Assembly: GCA_046543175.1 (NCBI GenBank)
Contig: JBKGZY010000071.1
Location: 1-12,367, forward strand
From: Dichotomicrobium sp046543175
Lineage (GTDB): Bacteria; Pseudomonadota; Alphaproteobacteria; Rhizobiales; Rhodomicrobiaceae
Direction of reading: 5' to 3'
Length of the DNA stretch: 12,367 nucleotides
Part shown: positions 6,448 through 12,367 of the stretch, one piece after another
How positions within the stretch are numbered: position 1 is the first letter of the stretch
Layout of the letters: each line of letters begins with the position of its first letter
Translations under genes and position numbers: made by a program
Notes under the pieces: model-generated
Databases searched by the model: none
Told to the model about the DNA's origin: nothing
What the model saw: only the letters and a program-made list of their open reading frames with translations

Positions 6448-7239
6448 ATGTCACCGCCCGTCATCCATACCGTTAGCGAGTTCATCGAGCTTACCTTTTC
6501 CACCGAGTTTAGCGTCGGCCTTCACGACGCGCCGGTGCGCCCCTGGTATCTTGGCCAGGCCTCGGAAGACGACAATATCCTGCCGCCGTTCTACCGCAGC
6601 AACATCGACCCGGCGCTGGAACGCGAACTGCTGCGCGAATTCCGCATGCGCGCGGCCGAATTCATCCCGCCCGGCGGCGTGCCCGACGAGATGTGGCCGA
6701 TCCTCGGGCATCAGCAGGGTCTGCCGACACGCATCCAGGAATGGTGCGGAAACGCGCTGGCGGCGCTGTTTCTGGCCGTCGAATCAATGTCGGCGAACAA
6801 TGGGCAGGTGTGGGTGTTCAACCCCTGGTATTTCAATGAAGTGGCCTCGCGGATGGCTTTGATCCCCATGACCAACAGCGCCCTGTTCCGCACCGACTAT
6901 TGCGTGGTCCTCGACGACCCGAACGCCTCGCCCGTCCCGGCGGCCGAGGCGCCGATGTGCTTCAAGCCGTTCCGCAATATCCGGCCGCAGAACCAGATGG
7001 ACGTCCATTTCATCGTCCACGGCCACTCGAACGTGCCGCTCAACGAGTTCCGCCTGTTCCTGCGGCGCCCGGAGGCCTATCTAAAGAGGATCATCGTCGC
7101 GGGCGAGAGCAAGAAGCACCTGCGCAAGGAACTGCATCTGCTGGGCGTCAACCACGCAACCTTGATGCCCGCCGGCGGATCGGTCGCAAGGTCGGTTGCC
7201 TATGCCATGTCCCGCGACTTCCTGGAAACCGATATCTGA
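6448..7239 (+). CDS. FRG domain-containing protein with a degenerate FRG motif
   Basis: A 263-residue soluble protein that fits the FRG domain (PF08867) over nearly its whole length. The N-terminal motif region reads RPWYLGQASEDD at 31-42 where family members have F-R-G-Q. The segment HQQGLPTRIQEW at 88-99 matches the usual QHxGLPTRLLDW, followed by ALAALFLAVES. NIRPQNQMDVHFIVHG (177-192) and the C-terminal LKRIIVAGESKKHLRKELHLLG also follow the family. So F-R-G has become Y-L-G. Function is unknown; FRG proteins often occur in accessory or defence-type loci. The start ATG follows an in-frame TGA directly and has AAGGGG ten bases upstream. It lies 41 bases after lgt and 27 before the methyltransferase gene, so it is probably co-transcribed. 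Composition matches its neighbours, giving no sign of recent transfer. Confidence 0.75.
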   Translation: MSPPVIHTVSEFIELTFSTEFSVGLHDAPVRPWYLGQASEDDNILPPFYRSNIDPALERELLREFRMRAAEFIPPGGVPDEMWPILGHQQGLPTRIQEWCGNALAALFLAVESMSANNGQVWVFNPWYFNEVASRMALIPMTNSALFRTDYCVVLDDPNASPVPAAEAPMCFKPFRNIRPQNQMDVHFIVHGHSNVPLNEFRLFLRRPEAYLKRIIVAGESKKHLRKELHLLGVNHATLMPAGGSVARSVAYAMSRDFLETDI

Positions 7240-7266
7240 GCCCTGCTCGAAAAAGATCGTGACCGC

Positions 7267-8391
7267 GTGACGCCGCAACCCGCAGACACCCGAACTGCGC
7301 CGACGCCGCTGGCGCGCAAGCTGATCCGGCGCATTGCTGCGCACGGGCCGATCCCGGTGCGCGATTACATGGCCGCCTGTCTCAACGATCCCGAAGCCGG
7401 CTATTACCGGACGGCCCGGCCGTTCGGGCGCGAAGGCGACTTCATCACCGCGCCGGAGATCAGCCAGGTGTTCGGCGAACTGCTGGGCCTGTGGGCAGCC
7501 TCGGTCTGGCGGCAGATGGGCGCGCCCGGGAGCGTCGCGCTGATCGAACTGGGCCCGGGGCGCGGCACGCTGTCGGCAGATGCGCTGCGCGCGGCGAAGG
7601 CGCTGCCGGAGTTTCGCGCCGCTATCCGGCTCCACCTTGTCGAGACCTCGCCCGTACTGCGCGAGATGCAGGCGCAAACTCTGAAGGATGTTCCCGAAGC
7701 CGGATGGCACGACGCGCTCGAGGCCGTTCCGGACGGTCCGGCGATCATCCTGGCGAACGAGTTTCTCGACGCTCTGCCGGTTCACCAGCTCGTGAGATGT
7801 GGCGGCGAATGGCGGGAGCGGTGCGTCGGCTACGACGCGCAGCACGGGCTGCATTTTGTCGAAGGCGCGCCGGCCGATTTCGCGGCGTTCGGACGCGATC
7901 TGCTTCCCGGCGATTCAGCCGAGAACGCCATCGCCGAGCTGCGCCCCGAGACCGGACGCTTGCTGGGCGAGATCGCTCGGCGCGGCTGTGCGGCACCGCA
8001 GGCCGGGCTGTTCATCGACTATGGCCACACCGAAGCGCCGATCGGCGACACGCTTCAGGCCGTGAGCGGGCACCGCTATGCCGGGGTGTTCGATGCGCCC
8101 GGCGAGCACGACCTGACCGCCCATGTGGATTTTCGTGCGCTTGCAAGACAGGCGAAGGCCGCGGGGTTTGAAACATTCGGGCCGATGGCGCAGGGCCGAT
8201 TCCTGCTGCAACTCGGGATGGAAGCGCGCTGTCGAAGCCTGCTGCGCGTGGCCACGCCGAACCAGCAAGAAGCGATCATGTCCGGCGTGCGACGTCTTGC
8301 CGATCCCGTGCAGATGGGAGAACTCTTCAAGGCGATGGCCATCACGATCGGGTTCAGCGAGGCGCCTCCGCCCTTTGGAGACCAGCAATGA
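7267..8391 (+). CDS. MidA/NDUFAF7-type SAM-dependent methyltransferase (DUF185)
   Basis: A 374-residue class I SAM-dependent methyltransferase of the MidA family. The mitochondrial member NDUFAF7 dimethylates an arginine of the 49-kDa complex I subunit and is needed for complex I assembly. The bacterial function is inferred to be related. Motifs are GYYRTARPFGREGDFITAPE at about 45-64 and the SAM-binding ELGPGRG at 94-100, with the family's LANEFLDALPVHQ around 161-173. Translation starts at a GTG (7267), as no nearby ATG fits, with only a weak AAAAGA upstream. The last bases overlap the pgeF start by four (ATGA), so the two are translationally coupled. Length is typical. Confidence 0.9.
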   Translation: MTPQPADTRTAPTPLARKLIRRIAAHGPIPVRDYMAACLNDPEAGYYRTARPFGREGDFITAPEISQVFGELLGLWAASVWRQMGAPGSVALIELGPGRGTLSADALRAAKALPEFRAAIRLHLVETSPVLREMQAQTLKDVPEAGWHDALEAVPDGPAIILANEFLDALPVHQLVRCGGEWRERCVGYDAQHGLHFVEGAPADFAAFGRDLLPGDSAENAIAELRPETGRLLGEIARRGCAAPQAGLFIDYGHTEAPIGDTLQAVSGHRYAGVFDAPGEHDLTAHVDFRALARQAKAAGFETFGPMAQGRFLLQLGMEARCRSLLRVATPNQQEAIMSGVRRLADPVQMGELFKAMAITIGFSEAPPPFGDQQ

Positions 8392-9152
8392 TCGAAGCGG
8401 AGTTGTTGAAAGCCCTGCCGGGCATCCGCCACGGCTTTTTCACGCGCGAGGGCGGCGTCTCCGGCGGGATCTACGCGACGCGCAACTGCGGCCTCGGCTC
8501 TGGCGACGACCGCGCCGCTGTGCTGGAAAACCGCGCGCGCACCACCGCCGATCTGGGCGTGGAACCCGACCGACTCATCACGCCACGGCAGGCCCACACG
8601 ATGAACGTGGCCGTCGCGGTCGAGCCGTGGCACGTCGATGAACCCCCAAAGGCCGACGCGGTCGTCACGCGCTCGCCCGGCCTGGCCGTCGGCGTCCTGG
8701 CGGCGGACTGCGCGCCGGTGCTGCTGGCGGATGCGAAGGCCGGCGTCGTGGGCGCGGCGCATGCCGGCTGGCGCGGCGCCTTGAGCGGCGTGCTCGAGGC
8801 CGCAATCACGGAAATGACCGCATTGGGCGCCAGACGCGAAAACATTCATGCGGCTGTCGGGCCGACGATCTCCGCCGACGTGTACGAGGTCGGCGACGAG
8901 TTCCAGGCCGCGTTTCTCGAACAGGCGCCCGACAACGACGCGTTCTTTCACAAGCCGGGCGGAAGCGGGCGTGCGCATTTCGATCTGCCGGGCTATGTGT
9001 GCCAGCGGCTGCGTGCCGCAGGGCTGACTCACGTGGGCGATCTGGCGTTGTGCACGTTTCAAAACGAATCACTTTTCTTCAGCTACCGGCGGGCGCGGCA
9101 GAACCAGGAGCCTGATTACGGGCGTCAAATTTCCGCCATCCTTATTCTATGA
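8388..9152 (+). CDS. pgeF: PgeF/YfiH family protein (peptidoglycan editing factor, polyphenol oxidase-type)
   Basis: A 254-residue member of the YfiH/LACC1 family. These are single-domain metal-binding proteins reported as peptidoglycan editing factor in E. coli and as purine nucleoside enzymes in other studies. The older label multicopper polyphenol oxidase comes from laccase-like activity. Key elements are RQAHTMNV with His70, AADCAPVL with Cys108, and GAAHAGWRGAL with His125; these three form the metal site. HFDLPGYV near 197 and the C-terminal CTFQNESLFFSYRR complete the pattern. The usual GPCI motif reads GPTI here (158-161). The start ATG overlaps the methyltransferase stop, the classic lgt-methyltransferase-pgeF arrangement of alphaproteobacteria apart from the FRG insertion. 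Confidence 0.93.
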   Translation: MIEAELLKALPGIRHGFFTREGGVSGGIYATRNCGLGSGDDRAAVLENRARTTADLGVEPDRLITPRQAHTMNVAVAVEPWHVDEPPKADAVVTRSPGLAVGVLAADCAPVLLADAKAGVVGAAHAGWRGALSGVLEAAITEMTALGARRENIHAAVGPTISADVYEVGDEFQAAFLEQAPDNDAFFHKPGGSGRAHFDLPGYVCQRLRAAGLTHVGDLALCTFQNESLFFSYRRARQNQEPDYGRQISAILIL

Positions 9153-9194
9153 TGTGGAAAACATTCGGGTAGTGCGCATTTTTGCGGTGAGAGT

Positions 9195-9327
9195 TGTTGA
9201 TCTGCGCCGTCAACACTCTGGGGCATATAGACTGAAACCTTGATAGCCAGTAACGCTAGTACACGTCGCGGAATTCGCAGTGCGCGTTTCGTTGCGTCAG
9301 CATTGCTCCGAAACGAGGCTATCAAGG
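9195..9327 (+). promoter_or_regulatory. Structured leader of the lipoprotein gene with long inverted repeat
   Basis: The 192-base gap after pgeF holds several ordered signals. A palindrome TGTTGA-N9-TCAACA (9195-9215) is followed by a -10-like CATATAGA at about 9224-9231 without a good -35. Next comes a perfect 11-bp inverted repeat, CCTTGATAGCC (9238-9248) with GGCTATCAAGG (9317-9327). Nested inside it is CGTTTCG/CGAAACG (9285-9291 with 9309-9315). The right arm ends four bases before the AAGGAG ribosome site (9331-9336). A transcript starting near 9236 would fold into one ~90-base structure directly in front of the start. This suggests a cis-acting RNA leader, or the remnant of a palindromic repeat. 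Function is inference. Confidence 0.4.
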
Positions 9328-9344
9328 GAAAAGGAGTGCAACAC

Positions 9345-10319
9345 GTGACGCGCGTGACCGTAACGACGGCACTTTCTGCAGGGATGCGCGCCGTGCCGAT
9401 TTTTCTGGCGGGCCTGCTGGCGGTTTTCGCGGCGGGCTGTTCCAGTTCCGACCAGACGCAGGCGCCGGCCGAAATCGCGCCAGCCCAGACGTCGAAACAA
9501 TCCGCCTCCATTGCGCTTGTGCCCGTCGCCGCACCGGGCAGTGTCTCCGACAAAATGGGCCAGATGCTCGCCAGCGCGGCGAAGCAGAAGAACATTCCGA
9601 TCAAGGAAGACGGCGAGTCGGACTACAAGGTGCGGGGCTACCTCGTCGCTTCGCCCGAATCCGAAGGCACGAAGGTCTCCTACATCTGGGATGTAACGGA
9701 CAGCAGCGGCAAGCGCGCTCATCGATTCTCCGGCGAGGAGATGGTGGACAAGCGCGTCAGCGGCGATCCCTGGTCCGCCGTCGATGAAAAGGCGATGCGC
9801 AAGATTGCGCTTAACACGGCCGACCGTCTCCATGAATGGCTGCCGAAAAAGGACATACCGGCAGCGCAGGTGGCGACGACCGGCAGCGTGAACGCGACCT
9901 CGGTCGAAGCCACCGACGAGGAGCGGGCATCCCTGGCGGCCGCGTCGGATACGTCATCCGAGGTGGTCGTCGTCGTGCCGGAAGCGACGGGCGCGCCGGG
10001 CGATGGCAATACCGCCTTGCCGGCCGCCATGCGCCGGCAGCTTGAAACGCGCGGTATCAAGTTGACCGATTCCCGGTCGTCGAATTCCTACACCGTGCGC
10101 GGCACGGTTGAGTTAGGCGAAGTGGAAGACGGCAAGCAGCCGATCACGATCCGCTGGCTCGTGCTGGGGCCGGATGGCGAGCCGCTGAAAAGCGCGGTCG
10201 TACAACGCAACAAGATCGCCGAAGGCTCGCTTGATGGCGACTGGGGGCGCGTGGCCGATCTCGCTGCCGGCGAGGCCGCCAAGGCCGTCACCAAGATCCT
10301 GCCCGAGCCGACAAGCTAA
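9345..10319 (+). CDS. Lipoprotein of unknown function with a duplicated module
   Basis: I recognise no named family. From the GTG at 9345, with AAGGAG eight bases upstream, the protein has 324 residues. A positively charged start and a hydrophobic stretch (about 16-30) lead to FAAGC with Cys32, a lipoprotein cleavage site that Lgt would modify. After a Gln/Ala/Pro linker, residues about 56-167 and 208-320 are two copies of one module. Each has a VP strand, YxVRG (94-98 and 249-253), a Trp strand ending in G-K/E (115-123 and 271-279), a conserved Asp/Trp pair (GDPWSAV 140-146; DGDWGRV 297-303), and a C-terminal Ala-rich helix ending in LP. A Ser/Thr/Ala-rich linker joins them. An ATG at codon 14 lacks a properly spaced ribosome site. 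Probably envelope-located; role unknown. Confidence 0.85.
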   Translation: MTRVTVTTALSAGMRAVPIFLAGLLAVFAAGCSSSDQTQAPAEIAPAQTSKQSASIALVPVAAPGSVSDKMGQMLASAAKQKNIPIKEDGESDYKVRGYLVASPESEGTKVSYIWDVTDSSGKRAHRFSGEEMVDKRVSGDPWSAVDEKAMRKIALNTADRLHEWLPKKDIPAAQVATTGSVNATSVEATDEERASLAAASDTSSEVVVVVPEATGAPGDGNTALPAAMRRQLETRGIKLTDSRSSNSYTVRGTVELGEVEDGKQPITIRWLVLGPDGEPLKSAVVQRNKIAEGSLDGDWGRVADLAAGEAAKAVTKILPEPTS

Positions 10320-10664
10320 GGCGCTGTCCGACCTGTCCAAGCTGCGTCACTGCCTCGGCTCCCGTCCATAAGGGATGTCATTGAGGGAAAGACGCCCCCG
10401 TGTCTGCGAGGCGGCGCGATGCAACGCATCGGGACGGAATGCCGGCAGGGCAAGCATGGGCATGACATGGTTCTGACTGATCGGAATGCGCGCTAAAAGG
10501 GCCGATAGCGCCCGGCATGCGACGCTATGCGGCATGCCGACGCTTGTGGGTCACAAGTTCTGAATATCCGCGCCAGCTTTACATATCACGCTGCGGCTGC
10601 TAGAAGCCGAAGCTGACGCGTATGGGCCATCCTCGGCACGATCGCCTCCCGGAGTTCCGCCCAG
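10320..10664 (+). other. 345-base gene-free interval rich in inverted repeats, upstream of prs
   Basis: I see no convincing gene here. It holds a series of perfect inverted repeats: CGATGC-AAC-GCATCG (10417-10431), GCGCTA/TAGCGC (10490-10495 with 10506-10511), CGGCATGC/GCATGCCG (10513-10520 with 10532-10539, loop 11) and CTTGTG-GGT-CACAAG (10543-10557), followed by the large hairpin at 10569-10620. The first could help end the lipoprotein transcript, but no T-run follows. A clear promoter for prs is not visible; weak AT-rich stretches lie at 10561-10567 and 10578-10586. Confidence 0.5.
10569..10620 (+). promoter_or_regulatory. Large hairpin in the putative prs leader
   Basis: Bases 10569-10579 pair with 10610-10620 in 10 of 11 positions: CGCG with CGCG and CAGCTT with AAGCTG, around one C/A mismatch. 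Inside is a second stem, CGGCT (10594-10598) with AGCCG (10604-10608), loop five. It ends 44 bases before the prs ATG. If transcribed it would be a stable leader structure. Whether it lies within the transcript depends on the unknown start site. Confidence 0.35.
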
Positions 10665-11597
10665 ATGAAGCTCGTTTCGGGCAATAGCAACCGGCCTCTC
10701 GCCGCAGCTATCGCCGCGTATCTGAACACGCCGCTGACCCAGTGCTCGGTCAAGCGCTTCGCCGACATGGAAATCTATGTCGAGGTCGAGGAAAACGTCC
10801 GCGGCGAAGACACCTTCGTGATCCAGTCCACGTCGTTCCCCGCGAACGACAATCTGATGGAACTGATGATCCTGATCGACGCGCTGCGCCGCGCCTCGGC
10901 CAGCCGGATCACGGCGGTCATTCCCTATTACGGCTATGCGCGCCAGGACCGCAAGGTGACGCCGCGCACCCCGATCTCCGCCAAGCTCGTGGCCAACATG
11001 ATCGTCAATGCCGGGGCCGACCGCGTGCTGACGCTCGACCTGCATGCCGGACAGATCCAGGGCTTTTTCGATATCCCCACCGACAACCTGTTCGCGGCGC
11101 CGGTCATGGTCCGCGACATCCTGCAGCGGTTCAACGGCTCCGACATCACGGTGGTCTCGCCGGATGTCGGCGGCGTCGTCCGCGCGCGCGGCCTGGCGAA
11201 GCGCATCGACGCGCCGCTGGCGATCATCGACAAGCGCCGCGACCGGCCGGGCGACAGCGAGGTGATGAATGTCATCGGCGACGTCAAAGGGCGCACCTGC
11301 ATCGTGGTGGACGATATCGTGGACAGCGGCGGCACGCTGTGCAACGGCGCGGCCGCCCTGCTGGAGCAGGGCGCCAACAGTGTCTGCGCCTATATTACCC
11401 ACGGCGTCCTCGCCGGCGGTGCCGTCGCGCGCATTACGGCGTCGGCCCTCGACAAGCTCGTCATCACCGATTCGATCCTGCCGACCGAGGCCGTCCGCGT
11501 CGCCGAGAACATCGACGTTCTGTCCATCGCGCCGTTGATCGGCGAAGCCATCGCGCGCACGGCGAACGAGGAATCGGTCTCCAGCCTGTTCGATTGA
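10665..11597 (+). CDS. prs: Ribose-phosphate pyrophosphokinase (PRPP synthetase)
   Basis: Prs makes phosphoribosyl pyrophosphate from ribose 5-phosphate and ATP. PRPP feeds purine, pyrimidine, histidine, tryptophan and NAD synthesis in the cytoplasm. The 310-residue protein is colinear with class I enzymes. It has the flexible-loop region YARQDRKVTPRTPIS (91-105), DLHAGQIQGFFDIP (125-138; E. coli has D where A-G is found here), VVSPDVGGVVRAR around 163-175, and the PRPP loop VVDDIVDSGGT at 214-224. Length is close to the E. coli 315. The ATG at 10665 has GGAG ten bases upstream. It stands alone, with gaps of 345 bases before and 232 after, so it is probably its own transcription unit. Confidence 0.97.
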   Translation: MKLVSGNSNRPLAAAIAAYLNTPLTQCSVKRFADMEIYVEVEENVRGEDTFVIQSTSFPANDNLMELMILIDALRRASASRITAVIPYYGYARQDRKVTPRTPISAKLVANMIVNAGADRVLTLDLHAGQIQGFFDIPTDNLFAAPVMVRDILQRFNGSDITVVSPDVGGVVRARGLAKRIDAPLAIIDKRRDRPGDSEVMNVIGDVKGRTCIVVDDIVDSGGTLCNGAAALLEQGANSVCAYITHGVLAGGAVARITASALDKLVITDSILPTEAVRVAENIDVLSIAPLIGEAIARTANEESVSSLFD

Positions 11598-11650
11598 CGC
11601 TGTCAGCGTGCTAGGTGTCAGAGGACTATCTTCGCTGGCGATGGCACTCC

Positions 11651-11714
11651 CCAGTGCGCCCGAAGGGCGTGCTGAGCCGCCGGAGTCGAAGACGGGCGCG
11701 AACGCGACCACTGG
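11651..11714. repeat. Inverted-repeat-bounded segment between prs and the cupin gene
   Basis: CCAGTG (11651-11656) is mirrored by CACTGG (11709-11714), and just inside GCGCCCG (11656-11662) is mirrored by CGGGCGC (11693-11699). GCCC-GAA-GGGC lies within. It resembles a small intergenic palindromic element and may also serve as a 3' structure for prs. No coding potential is seen. Confidence 0.35.
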
Positions 11715-11718
11715 CGGC

Positions 11719-11758
11719 CGGCCCGTTGGGCCGAAATCGAGCCACGGATGTGGCTCGA
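11719..11758. repeat. Two tandem perfect hairpins in front of the cupin gene
   Basis: CGGCCC-GTT-GGGCCG (11719-11733) is followed by TCGAGCCAC-GGAT-GTGGCTCGA (11737-11758), a perfect 9-bp stem with a 4-base loop. Part of the second arm is repeated directly about 33 bases on as ATCGAGCCGTGGAT (11769-11782). No T-run follows on the plus strand, while on the minus strand a short TTTT precedes. Origin and function are unknown. Confidence 0.4.
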
Positions 11759-11829
11759 AAAGCTAAGAATCGAGCCGTGGATACTCAGAATCGACGACGT
11801 GTTCTGACCGATTGCAACGTGCATTCGCC

Positions 11830-12276
11830 ATGACAGCCGAAGACATCATCGCCGAACTGGACTTGCAGCCGCACCCGGAAGGCGGGCATTTCCGCGAGAC
11901 GTTTCGCGACGAGACTGGCGGCGGGCGCGCGTTGTCCACGGCGATCTATTACCTGCTGCGCGCCGGCGAGATCTCCCGCTGGCATTGCGTGGACGCTGCC
12001 GAAGTCTGGCACTGGTATGCCGGCGCGCCGCTTGCCCTGTCGCAGTCTGCCGACGGCATCACGTCATCGACCGCAACACTCGGCAGCCGCATCGCCGCTG
12101 GCGAGCGCCCGCAACTCGTGGTTCCCGCCGGCGTCTGGCAATCCGCCCGCAGCCTCGGCGACTGGACGCTCGTCGGCTGCACGGTGGCGCCGGGGTTCAT
12201 GTTCGAGGGGTTTGAACTTGCGCCTGACGGTTGGGGTCCGGGCGGCTCATGGGGCGACAGCGGGCCTCGCGGGTGA
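11830..12276 (+). CDS. Cupin family protein (DUF985)
   Basis: A 148-residue single-domain cupin of the DUF985/YML079W-like family. Signature stretches are LQPHPEGGHFRETFRD (12-27), AIYYLLRAGEISRWH (38-52), EVWHWYAGAPL (58-68), LVVPAGVWQSA (96-106) and CTVAPGFMFEGFEL (117-130). The protein is cytoplasmic, and no certain substrate is known. Family structures suggest a small sugar-like ligand, and His52, Glu58 and His61 line the likely pocket. The ATG at 11830 directly opens the conserved region. An upstream in-frame TTG (11812) would add six residues. No ribosome site is obvious for either. The C-terminal Gly/Trp/Ser tail after about residue 134 is not conserved-looking and may be a read-on into repeat-like DNA. 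Confidence 0.88.
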   Translation: MTAEDIIAELDLQPHPEGGHFRETFRDETGGGRALSTAIYYLLRAGEISRWHCVDAAEVWHWYAGAPLALSQSADGITSSTATLGSRIAAGERPQLVVPAGVWQSARSLGDWTLVGCTVAPGFMFEGFELAPDGWGPGGSWGDSGPRG

Positions 12277-12287
12277 CAGCCCGGATG

Positions 12288-12367
12288 CGTCATTGCGAGC
12301 CCGACCTTGAGCCGGGGGAAGCAATCTACAGCATCGGGCGATAAATCCGGATCGTCCGATGCTGTAG
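12288..12367. repeat. Intergenic palindromic repeat (TGCGAG...GCAATC type), copy 2, cut by window end
   Basis: CGTCATTGCGAG (12288-12299) and GAAGCAATC (12318-12326) match the framework of the copy at 1093-1178. They are followed by a perfect 12-bp stem, CTACAGCATCGG (12326-12337) with CCGATGCTGTAG (12356-12367), around an 18-base loop. The window ends exactly at the stem's last base, so the right half of the element is probably outside. It lies 12 bases after the cupin stop. Confidence 0.65.

Noticed and set aside
5387..6454. Long minus-strand open frame across lgt
   Set aside because: Antisense to an unmistakable lgt gene. The protein would be charged and His/Arg-rich without domains.
8076..9062. 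Long minus-strand open frame across pgeF
   Set aside because: Antisense to pgeF, whose three metal ligands are all present on the plus strand.
9240..9344. Upstream extension of the lipoprotein from 9240
   Set aside because: It would put a charged 35-residue piece before the signal peptide. The GTG at 9345 has AAGGAG at the right distance.
10347..10535. Possible 62-residue minus-strand protein between the lipoprotein and prs genes
   Set aside because: No ribosome site or recognisable family, and it overlaps several inverted repeats. It is most simply chance.
10551..11711. Long open frame on the minus strand across prs
   Set aside because: It is the complement of a clear prs gene in a GC-rich genome, has low-complexity Arg/Asp-rich composition and matches no family I know.
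1..12367. CRISPR array, integron, prophage or toxin-antitoxin locus
   Set aside because: No regularly spaced direct repeats, integrase, transposase or paired small toxin genes were found on either strand.

Overview
The window looks like chromosomal DNA from a GC-rich alphaproteobacterium, most likely in or near Hyphomicrobiales. This is inferred from the base composition, from the gene run lgt, (FRG), MidA-type methyltransferase, pgeF, lipoprotein, prs, and from the style of the proC, YbjN and UbiK proteins. I cannot name a genus. There are no tRNA, rRNA, CRISPR, phage or transposase genes. Most of the content is housekeeping, and the interesting signals lie in control regions and in two poorly characterised proteins.

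Left part (25-4377, all on the minus strand): a UDP-glucuronate 4-epimerase-type sugar nucleotide epimerase; proC (proline synthesis) behind a YbjN-family gene; and an ECF sigma factor with its membrane anti-sigma factor, separated by one base. Divergent from the sigma gene is a small exported DUF4168 protein (4574-4954). The short gap between them holds two back-to-back promoter-like motifs, GGAAC-N18-GTC, one facing each way. This strongly suggests a self-activating sigma factor that also drives the DUF4168 gene, an envelope-stress type module.

Middle part: ubiK (minus, 5042-5344) converges on the DUF4168 gene, with strong hairpins between them. It is divergent from a plus-strand cluster of lgt (lipoprotein diacylglyceryl transferase), an FRG-domain gene, a MidA/NDUFAF7-type methyltransferase and pgeF. 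The last two overlap by 4 bases. The FRG gene sits where lgt and the methyltransferase gene are usually neighbours.

Right part: a lipoprotein of unknown function made of two copies of a ~110-residue module, preceded by a leader framed by a perfect 11-bp inverted repeat; prs (PRPP synthetase), preceded by a 345-base gap full of hairpins; and a DUF985 cupin.

Intergenic DNA contains at least two copies of a dispersed palindromic repeat of the TGCGAG...GCAATC type (1093-1178 and 12288 to the window end), plus other inverted repeats between prs and the cupin gene.
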